From the NCBI GenBank assembly GCA_963845975.1, contig CAWJUD010000001.1, positions 620,001-684,000 on the forward strand: a stretch of 64,000 bases of DNA, read 5' to 3'. How positions within the stretch are numbered: the stretch's first letter is position 1; each line of letters opens with the position of its first letter. Made by a program: the position numbers and the translations under genes. This DNA is from JBEKIK01 sp963845975 (GTDB lineage: Bacteria; Planctomycetota; Planctomycetia; Pirellulales; Thermoguttaceae). This document shows, one piece after another, positions 15,047-23,219 of this stretch. Under the pieces are notes generated by a model. The model was not told the DNA's origin and did not search any database. It worked only from the letters and a program-made list of their open reading frames with translations.

Positions 15047-17218
15047 TCAAAACACGATTGTTTCATCAGGAGCGATGAAAACGATCATCGAACGCCCTTC
15101 AATTAATAGTCTACCGTCGGCCGGAGGCGGCGGGCCGTCCAATGAAGGATAAATGTCCTCCGGGCTCTCGGCCGCGGTGTCAATGAACTTCCGCCAGGCA
15201 ATGCGGCACACATCGGTGGGAATAATAAATTTTTGCGGGTCGACGTCGGAATTAAACATCATCAACAGGTGATGATTCTCCGGCGCAAGCAGATCTTCTC
15301 GCGGCGCGGCGGCTAGCAGGCAAACCAAAGTGCGATCCTCGCTCGTCCAATCGACGCTTTCTCCGGCGGCGCTCGACCAGGTGACATCGGGAAATCCGCT
15401 GGGAAGCGGTGGCTCGCCGTATAAGAAATTCGTTCGCCGCACGCTCGGTTCCGCGCGGCGGAAAGCGATCAAGGCCTGGCAGAACCGCCATAGCGCCTGA
15501 TTTTTTTCCACCAGCGACCAATTGAACCAGGAAATGACGTTATCCTGGCAATATGCGTTGTTGTTCCCGCCCTGGGTTCGCCGGCACTCGTCGCCGGATA
15601 GGATCATCGGCACGCCTTGGCTGAGCATGAGCGTGGCCAGCATGTTTTTAATTTGCCGCTTGCGGAGATTCTCGACCGCCGCGCGCCGGGTCGGCCCTTC
15701 GACGCCGTAGTTGCAACTAAAGTTGTTGATTTCGCCGTCGCGGTTGCCTTCGCCGTTGGCTTCGTTGTGTTTTTCGTTGTAGCTGACCAGGTCGTTTAGG
15801 GTAAAACCGTCGTGAGAGGTGATGAAATTGATGCTGTGATACGGTTTTCGCCCGCTGGACTGGTAAAGATCGCTGGATCCGGCCAAGCGCGTGGCCAGAT
15901 GACCGACCATATGCTCGTCGCCGCGCCAGAAACGCCGCACGTCGTCGCGATAGCGGCCGTTCCATTCCGCCCAGCGCATGCTGCCGAACGTGCCCACCTG
16001 GTAAGCGCCCGAGGCGTCCCAGGCCTCGGCGATGATTTTCGTGTCGGCCAAAAGCGGATCTTCGCCGATCGATTCCACCACCGGCGGATTGGGAATCAGT
16101 TCGCCGTTGCGGTCGCGGCTTAAAATCGAGGCCAAATCAAAACGGAATCCGTCCACGTGGCAGTTATGCACCCAATAACGCAGGCAATGGAAGATCAATT
16201 CGCGGACTATGGGGTGGTTGCCGTTTAGCGTGTTGCCGCATCCGGAATAATTGCGATAAGTGCGCCCGCCGTTTTCCAGCATGTAATAAACGCGATTTTC
16301 CAATCCCTTGAAACTCAGCGTGGGCCCGTATTCGTTGCCTTCGGCGGTATGGTTGAAAACAACGTCCAGAATCACCTCGATGCCCGCCTGGTGCAATGCC
16401 CGGACCATCTCCTTGAATTCCCGCACTTGGCAACCCGGCTCCGCGCCCACGGCGTAACCCCGATGCGGGGCAAAAAACGCCAACGGATCGTATCCCCAAT
16501 AATTCGGCCGTTCCTGTTTGTGCCCAAAGCAATCGATGTCGGAAGAAAATTCGTGCACCGGCATCAGTTCCACGGCCGTAACGCCCAGCGATTGCAGGTA
16601 AGGGATCTTTTCGATTATGCCCAGATATGTTCCCGGATGATCCACGCCGCTGGAACGCGAGCGGGTGAATCCGCGCACGTGCATTTCATAAATGATCGTC
16701 TCCGGCAAAGAGCGGCGCAAGTGCCTGTCGCCCTGCCAATCGAACTCGTCGTTAATCACCACGCATTTGGGCGGGCGGATCAGGCCGTCGTCGGCCGGCA
16801 AAAAATCGCCCGCCAGGGCTTTGGCATAAGGATCGATCAATCGCGCCTTGGGATCAAAGCGATTTCCTTTATCGGGTTCATGCGGACCGTCGGCTTGATA
16901 ATGATAAAGCTGACCCGGTCCCACGCCTGGAACAAAAATGCTCCAGATATCGCCCCAGCGATTCAAATCCGGATCGAAATCGATGCTTTGCCTGGGCTCG
17001 CGGTCTGAAACATGATCGTATAAAAGCACCCGCATGGCCGTGGCGCGGCGGCTGAAAACCACGAATTGTACCCCCCCATCGTGTACAATCGCACCATAAG
17101 GAAGAGGGTGTGCAAATTTTAGTACTGTGGGACGTTCAAACATTGTTCTGGGCCCGGTGCTATATCCTGGAACCATCCCTACTTGGCAAGCATACCATTG
17201 GTTTACGTCGATCGACAT
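15047..17218 (-). CDS. glgX: Glycogen debranching enzyme (GH13)
   Basis: About 723 residues. It has an N-terminal CBM48 (~45-160, YGAIVHDGGVQFVVFSRR) and a GH13 barrel with conserved motifs: DVVFNHTAEG; the nucleophile Asp in HVDGFRFDLASI; the acid Glu in KIIAEAWDASG; and the transition-state Asp in FITSHDGFTLND. The GNRDGEINNFSCNYGVEG and QGGNNNAYCQDN motifs are typical of GlgX/TreX. It hydrolyses alpha-1,6 branches of phosphorylase-limit glycogen in the cytoplasm. Starts at 17218 or 17143 are both possible; the longer frame to 17272 needs TTG. glgP at 34811 is its functional partner, although unlinked. Confidence 0.92.
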   Translation of the reverse strand: MSIDVNQWYACQVGMVPGYSTGPRTMFERPTVLKFAHPLPYGAIVHDGGVQFVVFSRRATAMRVLLYDHVSDREPRQSIDFDPDLNRWGDIWSIFVPGVGPGQLYHYQADGPHEPDKGNRFDPKARLIDPYAKALAGDFLPADDGLIRPPKCVVINDEFDWQGDRHLRRSLPETIIYEMHVRGFTRSRSSGVDHPGTYLGIIEKIPYLQSLGVTAVELMPVHEFSSDIDCFGHKQERPNYWGYDPLAFFAPHRGYAVGAEPGCQVREFKEMVRALHQAGIEVILDVVFNHTAEGNEYGPTLSFKGLENRVYYMLENGGRTYRNYSGCGNTLNGNHPIVRELIFHCLRYWVHNCHVDGFRFDLASILSRDRNGELIPNPPVVESIGEDPLLADTKIIAEAWDASGAYQVGTFGSMRWAEWNGRYRDDVRRFWRGDEHMVGHLATRLAGSSDLYQSSGRKPYHSINFITSHDGFTLNDLVSYNEKHNEANGEGNRDGEINNFSCNYGVEGPTRRAAVENLRKRQIKNMLATLMLSQGVPMILSGDECRRTQGGNNNAYCQDNVISWFNWSLVEKNQALWRFCQALIAFRRAEPSVRRTNFLYGEPPLPSGFPDVTWSSAAGESVDWTSEDRTLVCLLAAAPREDLLAPENHHLLMMFNSDVDPQKFIIPTDVCRIAWRKFIDTAAESPEDIYPSLDGPPPPADGRLLIEGRSMIVFIAPDETIVF

Positions 17219-17574
17219 GCTAAACCTGTTGTAACTATAGTTTACGGCTGTTTGGGCAAGGTGAAACACCAAGAAAATAGGATCTCCGTCTATTCGTTCA
17301 CCTATTTTTCGGTTGTTGGTCGGGAGGGCCTGAATAATGCCTTACACGCCCCTTGTTATCGGCATGGTCCGCAGATGCCATGAAATTGACGAGATTTCAT
17401 ACAGATACTACTATAGTCGGGTAAGAAATCACAGGTAGTAGCATCTCACCCCCCACCTTTGGCTATAAAGACGTATTCAGGCATTGTTACCGGTGATCCA
17501 CGGCGCCGGCTACATGCCGTCGGACCTTCGGACCTGAGATCCCCGGTCCATCTAATAAGAATGACTTGCCTAGC
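17219..17574. other. Intergenic, no gene seen
   Basis: About 350 bases upstream of glgX and downstream of the decayed methyltransferase. No frame with a start signal, no tRNA, no strong hairpin recognised. It should contain the glgX promoter. Confidence 0.4.
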
Positions 17575-18279
17575 CTAGGCCAATTTGATCAACACGCATT
17601 GTGTGGAAGGAAATTGCACGGGGCGTTCCGGTTTGTCATGCAAAAGTCCTCGAATGCCTTCTTCACTCCGGCCAAGATCGAGTAATCGTGCGATAATATT
17701 ACCCCGCCCGGAATAAGCCGCGGATAAAAATATTCCAGGCCGGCCAATGTGCTCTCGTATAAATCCACGTCGAGGTGCACAAAGGAAAACCGCCGCTCGG
17801 GCAGCATCTGAGCCGATTCCGGGAAAAGCCCGGGGTAGAAATATACATTCTTATAACTTTTTAAGTATTGTTACACCGATTGCAGCGAGCAAAGATACTG
17901 CTTTTCACGATGTACGCCCCTGTCTGCGGAGCTGCTTTGCGGAAGCCCGCCGAAAGTGTCGAACAAGTGCAATTCAACTTCGCCCTTTGCCTCGCAAAGG
18001 AGTTTGGCCGAAAGCGCCCTGATACACGCCGACCTCGGCCATTGCGCCGGGCAGGCCGCTGTATGCCTTTCCGAATGAGTACACCGTGTATGCCTCGTAG
18101 GCGAATTGCATCGATTGGCGTTCGCGGCGGACTTGCTTAACCAGTCGCACCACCTCGGGTTCCTTATGGAGTCTTAAAATAAAAATTTGTATCCGCGAAA
18201 CCGTATTTAGATAAAAGCGCTCTAAAAACCCGCCGCCAACCAATTTTTGCAGCTTGGGATTATGTATCAGCTTAGCCAC
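17575..18279 (-). pseudogene. TylF/MycF-type O-methyltransferase, decayed
   Basis: Pieces in different frames add up to one SAM-dependent macrocin-type O-methyltransferase. The N-terminus to about 17985 ends ..PGAMAEVGVYQGA. After a shift it continues as LSAKLLCEAKGEVELHLFDT with FGGLP. An in-frame TAA follows SLQSV, then QYLKSYKNVYFYPGLFPESA and FVHLDVDLYESTL (the family's metal-binding Asp region) with PGGVILSHDY. A final shift in a C-run restores PVQFPSTQCVLIKLA and its stop at 17575. That makes two shifts plus one stop in about 230 codons. These enzymes act in glycan or antibiotic sugar O-methylation. It is either a real pseudogene or a poorly sequenced stretch. Confidence 0.7.
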
Positions 18280-18360
18280 GTTCGCCGATCTCCGAATTTA
18301 TTTGTTATTTTGTAACCGTTCAGGACTTGCATTGACGCAGAATCTCCGTAAACGATTACG

Positions 18361-19209
18361 TCATTTTTCCGTATCCGATTCTTCGATGAGTATCGCTTCG
18401 GGATGGAATACGGTATGGCAGTCGGTGCAACTTTTACCAAGTTTTTGCATGGCTTCGGCCGCGGCAGGCTCGTCGCCGGCGTGGATGGCGGCATTAGCCG
18501 CCCCGGCGGCATCGCGCATCTCGGCCGAAAATCCATACCACTGTTTCATCTCTTGCGGTTTTTTCGCCGCGCTGGTATCCGCCATCGAACCTTGGGCGAT
18601 AGCGGCAATGACCGCCGTATAGCCCGCCGTCTCCTTGGCCTTGGATTTGAATTTTGCCCCCTTGATGTTTCGTTTCAGCTTGGTGTTGATATTGGGAACT
18701 TGCTTCATCAGATCGGGCAAGGAGGCCACCTTTTCCCACTTCAATTCACCCCGGGCCGAAAGCTTGCCCTCGGCGGCCGCCTTAACTCCGTCAAACGCTT
18801 TTTTGGCGGATTGATAATCGGCTGCGGCGGCAAGCTCCTCAGCGGCCTTGATCAACGCGGGCGAGCGGGCCTTGTACTGGTTGTCTTCATCGTGCAGCCC
18901 CAAGCAAAGAGCGATCACCGCCAGCGTGTTCGTGCATCTGCCGATCTTGCCCTCCGAATCTTTATACTCTTCTTCGCTTGACAGCGTCGTTTCTATTTCA
19001 TTGATATAATTTCGTACTTGATTGGCCAGGTCCTTGGCCGGAGCAAAAGAAGACGGTTTCGGCACGTCGGGCAGTGCCGGCGCATTGGCATCCTCGTTTT
19101 TATCGGTCCCAGCCGCGGATGCAAGCACGCATACTGCCGCTAATATCCATGCGATCGCAATTCCCAGACCCGGCGACGCGGCGAATGATCGACCAATTCC
19201 TGTTCTCAT
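18361..19209 (-). CDS. Secreted monohaem cytochrome c
   Basis: About 282 residues from the ATG at 19209 (an ATG at 19230 is possible; the GAGGAG near it is 13 bases from the chosen start). An N-terminal hydrophobic segment (ASPGLGIAIAWILAAVCVLA) is an export signal or anchor. The mature protein is helical and Ala/Lys-rich, and ends with one haem site, CTDCH, in LGKSCTDCHTVFHPE. A C-terminal CxxCH is the arrangement of class II cytochromes (c'/c556). The repeated helical units suggest two four-helix bundles, only the second with haem. Probably a periplasmic electron carrier; partner unknown. It stands alone downstream of motAB on the same strand. Confidence 0.7.
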   Translation of the reverse strand: MRTGIGRSFAASPGLGIAIAWILAAVCVLASAAGTDKNEDANAPALPDVPKPSSFAPAKDLANQVRNYINEIETTLSSEEEYKDSEGKIGRCTNTLAVIALCLGLHDEDNQYKARSPALIKAAEELAAAADYQSAKKAFDGVKAAAEGKLSARGELKWEKVASLPDLMKQVPNINTKLKRNIKGAKFKSKAKETAGYTAVIAAIAQGSMADTSAAKKPQEMKQWYGFSAEMRDAAGAANAAIHAGDEPAAAEAMQKLGKSCTDCHTVFHPEAILIEESDTEK

Positions 19210-19298
19210 AATGACGCTTAAACTCCTCATGCATTTTTTATACGACTGATTCTATTGTCGTTTGCATGATTATTGAATGTTAAATTTTCATTTTTTAT

Positions 19299-19329
19299 AG
19301 CCTCGGACTTGCTCCGGGAGTATTTGCCG
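19299..19329. repeat. CCGGAG-type terminator-like repeat
   Basis: AGCCTCGGACTTGCTCCGGGAG followed by TATTTGCCG. A hairpin (CTCGGA/CTCCGGG region) plus a T-rich tail. It matches copies at 21318-21348 and 37226-37260. Confidence 0.5.
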
Positions 19330-19489
19330 CACATAAAAAACCTCAAGCGACCTTTTTACCTGATTATCAATAATGATCGGGTTAGGCGGTACATTCCACT
19401 GTTGGATAAAAATAAAGGGCCGCTGCGGGGGCAATTCCGGGCAATCGAAAAACCGAGCTTTGCAGCTTTTCAACTTCCTGTCAAGAGGT

Positions 19490-20353
19490 TTATTTTGCCG
19501 CCATGGCAGGCGCCGAAGTGGAAATCCCCACCTGCTCTTCTTCCGGATTTTTAAGCCATTCGCTCAAAAGCCGAATCTCCACGCGCGAATTCTTTTCGCC
19601 ATACAAAGGCGCGCTAACCGTATCGGCAGGCTCGTTTTCGGCCGCCACCCCCAGGCGCATCCGCCGGGAGTCGATACCGTGCGACTGGAGATAATCGCGC
19701 ACGACACGGCATCGGGCATAGGCCAGGTCAAAATGGTCGTGAAACGCCGAATCCGCCGGCAGCGGTTGCCGGGAAGTGTGTCCGCGGATCTCGATTTTTT
19801 GCAATTTGCCCGCCAGTTCCTGGGCTACGAAAAGCAGGTCCGTTTTTTGCGTGTCATCCAGTTTGGCCGAAAATTCAGCAAAATAGACGCGTCCCCCGGG
19901 CACGGTGGTTTCGCCCGGCTTGCTTATTACCAGGGTGACGCTGCTTTCGCCGTTAATTTGACCGCTGCCCAGGCTTTTTGCCCGTTTGTCGCCCGGCTGG
20001 GCCCTTAGTTCCGCCGGCACTCGGCCCTGAATCGCCGTCGGCCCTCCAATCCAGCAATTGGCCAGCGTCCAATTCGGCCCGAAGCGATCGCACAAGGAGC
20101 GAAACACCTCCTTCAGTTTTTCATTTTGGTCCTCGAGATTGCCGCCCTTGCCCTTTTCACCGCCGGGGTTGTCTTTTTTGGCCTCGGTTTTGCTGTCGGC
20201 GGCGGAATGTCCCTTGTCGTGTTTTCCTGCGCCGCTGGTGGTGGCGTAGAGTACGACAAAGAACGCCATCACAATGGTGATCATGTCCGCGTACGATACC
20301 ATCCATTCCGGCGCTCCGCCTTCCGATGACGGTGGTGGGGGTTTTCTTGACAT
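19490..20353 (-). CDS. motB: Flagellar motor stator protein MotB
   Basis: 287 residues. A single transmembrane helix follows a short cytoplasmic tail (APEWMVSYADMITIVMAFFV); the Asp in SYADM is the proton-carrying residue of MotB. A charged linker rich in Lys, Glu and Gly (~45-80) leads to a periplasmic OmpA-like peptidoglycan-binding domain (FAEFSAKLDDTQKTDL, IEIRGHTSRQP, NSRVEIRLL). With MotA it forms the ion-conducting stator that drives flagellar rotation. It starts 4 bases after the motA stop, so they are co-transcribed. Other flagellar genes are absent from the window. Confidence 0.92.
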   Translation of the reverse strand: MSRKPPPPSSEGGAPEWMVSYADMITIVMAFFVVLYATTSGAGKHDKGHSAADSKTEAKKDNPGGEKGKGGNLEDQNEKLKEVFRSLCDRFGPNWTLANCWIGGPTAIQGRVPAELRAQPGDKRAKSLGSGQINGESSVTLVISKPGETTVPGGRVYFAEFSAKLDDTQKTDLLFVAQELAGKLQKIEIRGHTSRQPLPADSAFHDHFDLAYARCRVVRDYLQSHGIDSRRMRLGVAAENEPADTVSAPLYGEKNSRVEIRLLSEWLKNPEEEQVGISTSAPAMAAK

Positions 20354-20357
20354 GACC

Positions 20358-21149
20358 TTACGCCGCTACTTCCCTGTAAGGCCGCATTTTCGGCGGCAGG
20401 AATGTAATTAACTTCTGCTCGACCACCCGAGGACTATCACCCGACTGGATCGACAACACGCCCCGCAGCACAATCTCTTTTATCAGCACCTCCTCATGAT
20501 TGAGGCAGGATAGTTTTTCAGCCATCGGAATACAAATCAAATTGGCGGTTACGGCCCCGTACAGCGTTCCAACCAATGCCACGGCCATCGATGGGCCGAT
20601 CGACGCCGCGTTCGACAGGTTGCCCAGCATCATCACCAATCCCAAAAGCGTGGCGATCATCCCAAACGCCGGACCGCAACGCCCCACCGTCTCCAACACC
20701 TTTCGCCCTTCATTGTGCCGGGTTTCCATGGATTCGATTTCCGTACGCATGATTTCCTCGACAATCTCGGGCTTGATTCCGTCGACCGCCATTTGAATCC
20801 CCATGGCCACGAACGGATCTTTAATGTCCTTGGTCTTGTTCTCCAGGGCCAACAGTCCCTCGCGCCGGGCGACTTCCGCCAATTTGACCACGATTCGAAT
20901 CAACTCGGAGGGATTTCCCTTTTTACGGAAGAAAAGTTTTTTCGCGATAGGGAACATGGAAAGTACGCGGGGCAAGGGAAATCCCACCAGCATTACCGCC
21001 GTGCCCCCGCCTAATACCATCATGATCGCCGGCGGATCAATGAATCCGGCCAGATTTATGCCCCCCTCGCCGCTCATTCCCATAAAGGCCAACGCGCAGC
21101 CCATCATCAGAAATCCAAGTATCAGCCCGCTGATGGTGGTGACATCCAT
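20358..21149 (-). CDS. motA: Flagellar motor stator protein MotA
   Basis: 263 residues, the normal length, with AAAGGA upstream of the ATG. Four membrane segments: ISGLILGFLMMGCALAFMGM, PAIMMVLGGGTAVMLVGFPL, FGMIATLLGLVMMLGNL and IGPSMAVALVGTLYGAVTAN. The large cytoplasmic loop carries conserved charged residues (AEVARREGLLALE) that touch the rotor protein FliG. MotA surrounds MotB in the inner membrane. The immediate motB overlap-like spacing confirms the pair. A related ExbB/TolQ role is less likely given the length and loop. Confidence 0.93.
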   Translation of the reverse strand: MDVTTISGLILGFLMMGCALAFMGMSGEGGINLAGFIDPPAIMMVLGGGTAVMLVGFPLPRVLSMFPIAKKLFFRKKGNPSELIRIVVKLAEVARREGLLALENKTKDIKDPFVAMGIQMAVDGIKPEIVEEIMRTEIESMETRHNEGRKVLETVGRCGPAFGMIATLLGLVMMLGNLSNAASIGPSMAVALVGTLYGAVTANLICIPMAEKLSCLNHEEVLIKEIVLRGVLSIQSGDSPRVVEQKLITFLPPKMRPYREVAA

Positions 21150-21554
21150 TGCTCATCCTTTGTTGCCCCTTTTTGTTAGTAGTCAGTTTTCAGTCGTCAG
21201 TAATCAGTCGAGTCTGATCGGTAATTAAAAGCTCTTTTTCCGGGAATAATTCACGTTTGTTGATTGTCATATAAATCATTTATTGGTTGTCATACGAAAT
21301 TAATGCCTCTTAATCGTTTAGCCCCGGAGATCGCTCCGGGAGCTTTTTCACCGATGTCCAACCTGTGATACGACTAAAAGATATAGCTTTTTTTCAACAT
21401 CAAGCCAGGTGAGAAGATGCAAAAAGTCCACTTTGCCTGCGAAAATACCGGAAAAATCGATATTTCCGTTACGATAAGCAGCAGCGGACCTAGGACCCCT
21501 GGTTCGCCAAGCCCTGGACAACACCCAGGGGACTCTTAATGTTCGGCCGTGTCA
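21150..21554. other. Intergenic with terminator-like repeat
   Basis: About 400 bases. It contains AGTCAGTTTTCAGTCGTCAG-type direct repeats near 21180-21210 and the CCGGAG repeat at 21318-21348. No gene recognised. The motA promoter should be in the left part. Confidence 0.5.
21318..21348 (+). repeat. CCGGAG-type terminator-like repeat
   Basis: TTAGCCCCGGAGATCGCTCC then GGGAGCTTTTT: a 7-bp stem CCCGGAG/CTCCGGG with ATCG loop and a T-run, a good intrinsic terminator in form. Same family as 19299 and 37226. Confidence 0.6.
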
Positions 21555-21857
21555 TCATTTTGGATGCAATCTGAGGAATAAGAAAATCAAAGCCAAGACT
21601 AACAGCAATAAAATGCCATTAACGATTAATCCTCGAATAAGCATCCGATGCAGAAACTTTGTAGCTGTTTGATCGTCCAGAAAATAGTAGTCATTCTGGG
21701 CTGATAAGAATACTTTCTGCTTAACCATATCCCAAAAAATCCATGAATGACGTTCACCGAGGGACGAAAGCGTGACAGCGTGGTCTTTATCCGTCGCTCC
21801 TGCTTCCCGGAAGCGTTTAATCAATCTCTTTTGCTTTGTAGTAGTGCTAACTGGCAT
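21555..21857 (-). CDS. Small hypothetical membrane protein
   Basis: 100 residues, with AGGGA about 11 bases before the ATG. A polar N-terminal ~65 residues (FREAGATDKDHAVTLSSLGE, then ..WIFWDMVKQKVFL) is followed by one C-terminal transmembrane helix (IVNGILLLLVLALIFLFLRL). That makes it a tail-anchored type with its soluble part probably in the cytoplasm. No family recognised. It stands divergently from purM, about 140 bases away. Confidence 0.6.
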   Translation of the reverse strand: MPVSTTTKQKRLIKRFREAGATDKDHAVTLSSLGERHSWIFWDMVKQKVFLSAQNDYYFLDDQTATKFLHRMLIRGLIVNGILLLLVLALIFLFLRLHPK

Positions 21858-21999
21858 GATCTAATGTTCCCTGTAATGTTTTTTACAGGGTTTTTAGCAT
21901 AGCGACTTGTAATTGCTGTGTCAAGTTTTCGCAGTCATTCTTGCAGTGGCCGTATAGCCTGTTAAAATACGACCATAATTTCTATCCTGAGTTATTAAA

Positions 22000-23064
22000 A
22001 TGGCCAAAGCAACATACAAGGATGCCGGCGTGGATCTCGATGTTTACCGTCAGGCGATGGCCCGGCTGCCTGGGCTTCTATCGCGGACTTACACGCCCAG
22101 AGTTATACCCCTTGAGGGTGGTTTCGCCGGCCTTTTCCAACTCGATTTCGAAAATAAACTCTTTTCCCGAAACTACAAACAACCGGTTTTGGTCTCTTGC
22201 ACCGACGGCGTGGGAACCAAACTGAAAGTCGCCGCAGCCATGGGCGTGCACAACACGGTGGGCATCGACCTGGTGGCCATGAGCGTAAACGACGCCCTGT
22301 GCTGCGGGGCCGAGCCTTTGTTCTTCCTCGATTACGTGGCCATGCCCAAGGACGACCCCGACCTATTGGAACAGCTTATCGAAGGCATTACGGCGGGCTG
22401 TATCCAAAGCGATTGTGCGCTGTTGGGCGGCGAAACCGCAATCCTGCCTGATATGTACGCGCCCGGCGATTACGACCTGGCCGGTTTTTGCGTGGGCGTG
22501 GTCGATAAGAAAAACGTCATCGACGGCAAGGCCATCGAGCCCGGCGACACGGTCCTGGGCGTGGCCTCGACGGGCTTGCATTCCAACGGGTTCAGCCTGG
22601 CGCGGAAAATCGTCTTCGACATCTCCGGACTATCGGTCAACGATCACGTCGAGGAACTTGGTCAAACCGTGGGCCGGGCCTTGCTCGAACCCACGAAAAT
22701 CTATGCCCGGCCGGTCCGGCAAATACTGAATTACTACAAGGTCAAGAACATTGTGCACGGCATTGCCCACATCACCGGCGGCGGCCTGTGCGAGAACCTC
22801 GCCCGCATCGTGCCCGAGGGCGTTCAAATAGTAATCGATCGAGGCAGTTGGCCGGTGCCGCCGATTTTTACATGGCTTAAGCGCCTGGGCGAAGTGGATC
22901 AGGCCGAAATGGACCAGGTGTTTAACATGGGCATCGGCCTGGTCTTGGTCGTTGCGCCATTCTATGCCGACAGCATCCGCCAGCAATTAAAACGGTCGAA
23001 ACTGCAAAGCTGGCCCATCGGCCGCGCGGAAAATGGCCCGCGGGGAGTGATTTGGGGTAATTAA
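22000..23064 (+). CDS. purM: Phosphoribosylformylglycinamidine cyclo-ligase
   Basis: 354 residues, close to the family's ~345. AIR synthetase converts FGAM and ATP to aminoimidazole ribonucleotide, the fifth step of purine synthesis, in the cytoplasm. Visible signatures: TYKDAGVDLD at the start, the ATP/Mg loop VSCTDGVGTKLKVA, DLVAMSVNDALCCGAEPLFF, ALLGGETAILPDMY, and GVASTGLHSNGFSL followed by GIAHITGGGLCENLAR. All key motifs are intact. No other pur gene adjoins it. Confidence 0.96.
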   Translation: MAKATYKDAGVDLDVYRQAMARLPGLLSRTYTPRVIPLEGGFAGLFQLDFENKLFSRNYKQPVLVSCTDGVGTKLKVAAAMGVHNTVGIDLVAMSVNDALCCGAEPLFFLDYVAMPKDDPDLLEQLIEGITAGCIQSDCALLGGETAILPDMYAPGDYDLAGFCVGVVDKKNVIDGKAIEPGDTVLGVASTGLHSNGFSLARKIVFDISGLSVNDHVEELGQTVGRALLEPTKIYARPVRQILNYYKVKNIVHGIAHITGGGLCENLARIVPEGVQIVIDRGSWPVPPIFTWLKRLGEVDQAEMDQVFNMGIGLVLVVAPFYADSIRQQLKRSKLQSWPIGRAENGPRGVIWGN

Positions 23065-23112
23065 ATGCTGAATAAAAACGCTTGCGGTTTCGCGCCGACC
23101 ATCTCATAAAGT

Positions 23113-23128
23113 GGGCAGTAAACTGCCC
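23113..23128. repeat. Palindromic hairpin, dispersed family
   Basis: GGGCAG-TAAA-CTGCCC, just after purM and within GTGGGCAGTAAACTGCCCGC. It shares the CAGT-AAACTG core with the hairpin at 7034 and may end purM transcription. Confidence 0.45.
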
Positions 23129-23219
23129 GCCCCTCATTTATTATCGACCGCCACCATCGACCACCACCATCGACCGCATGTCTTTTATCATCCCTTGTAT
23201 GTTTAACACAGTCGCTAAT

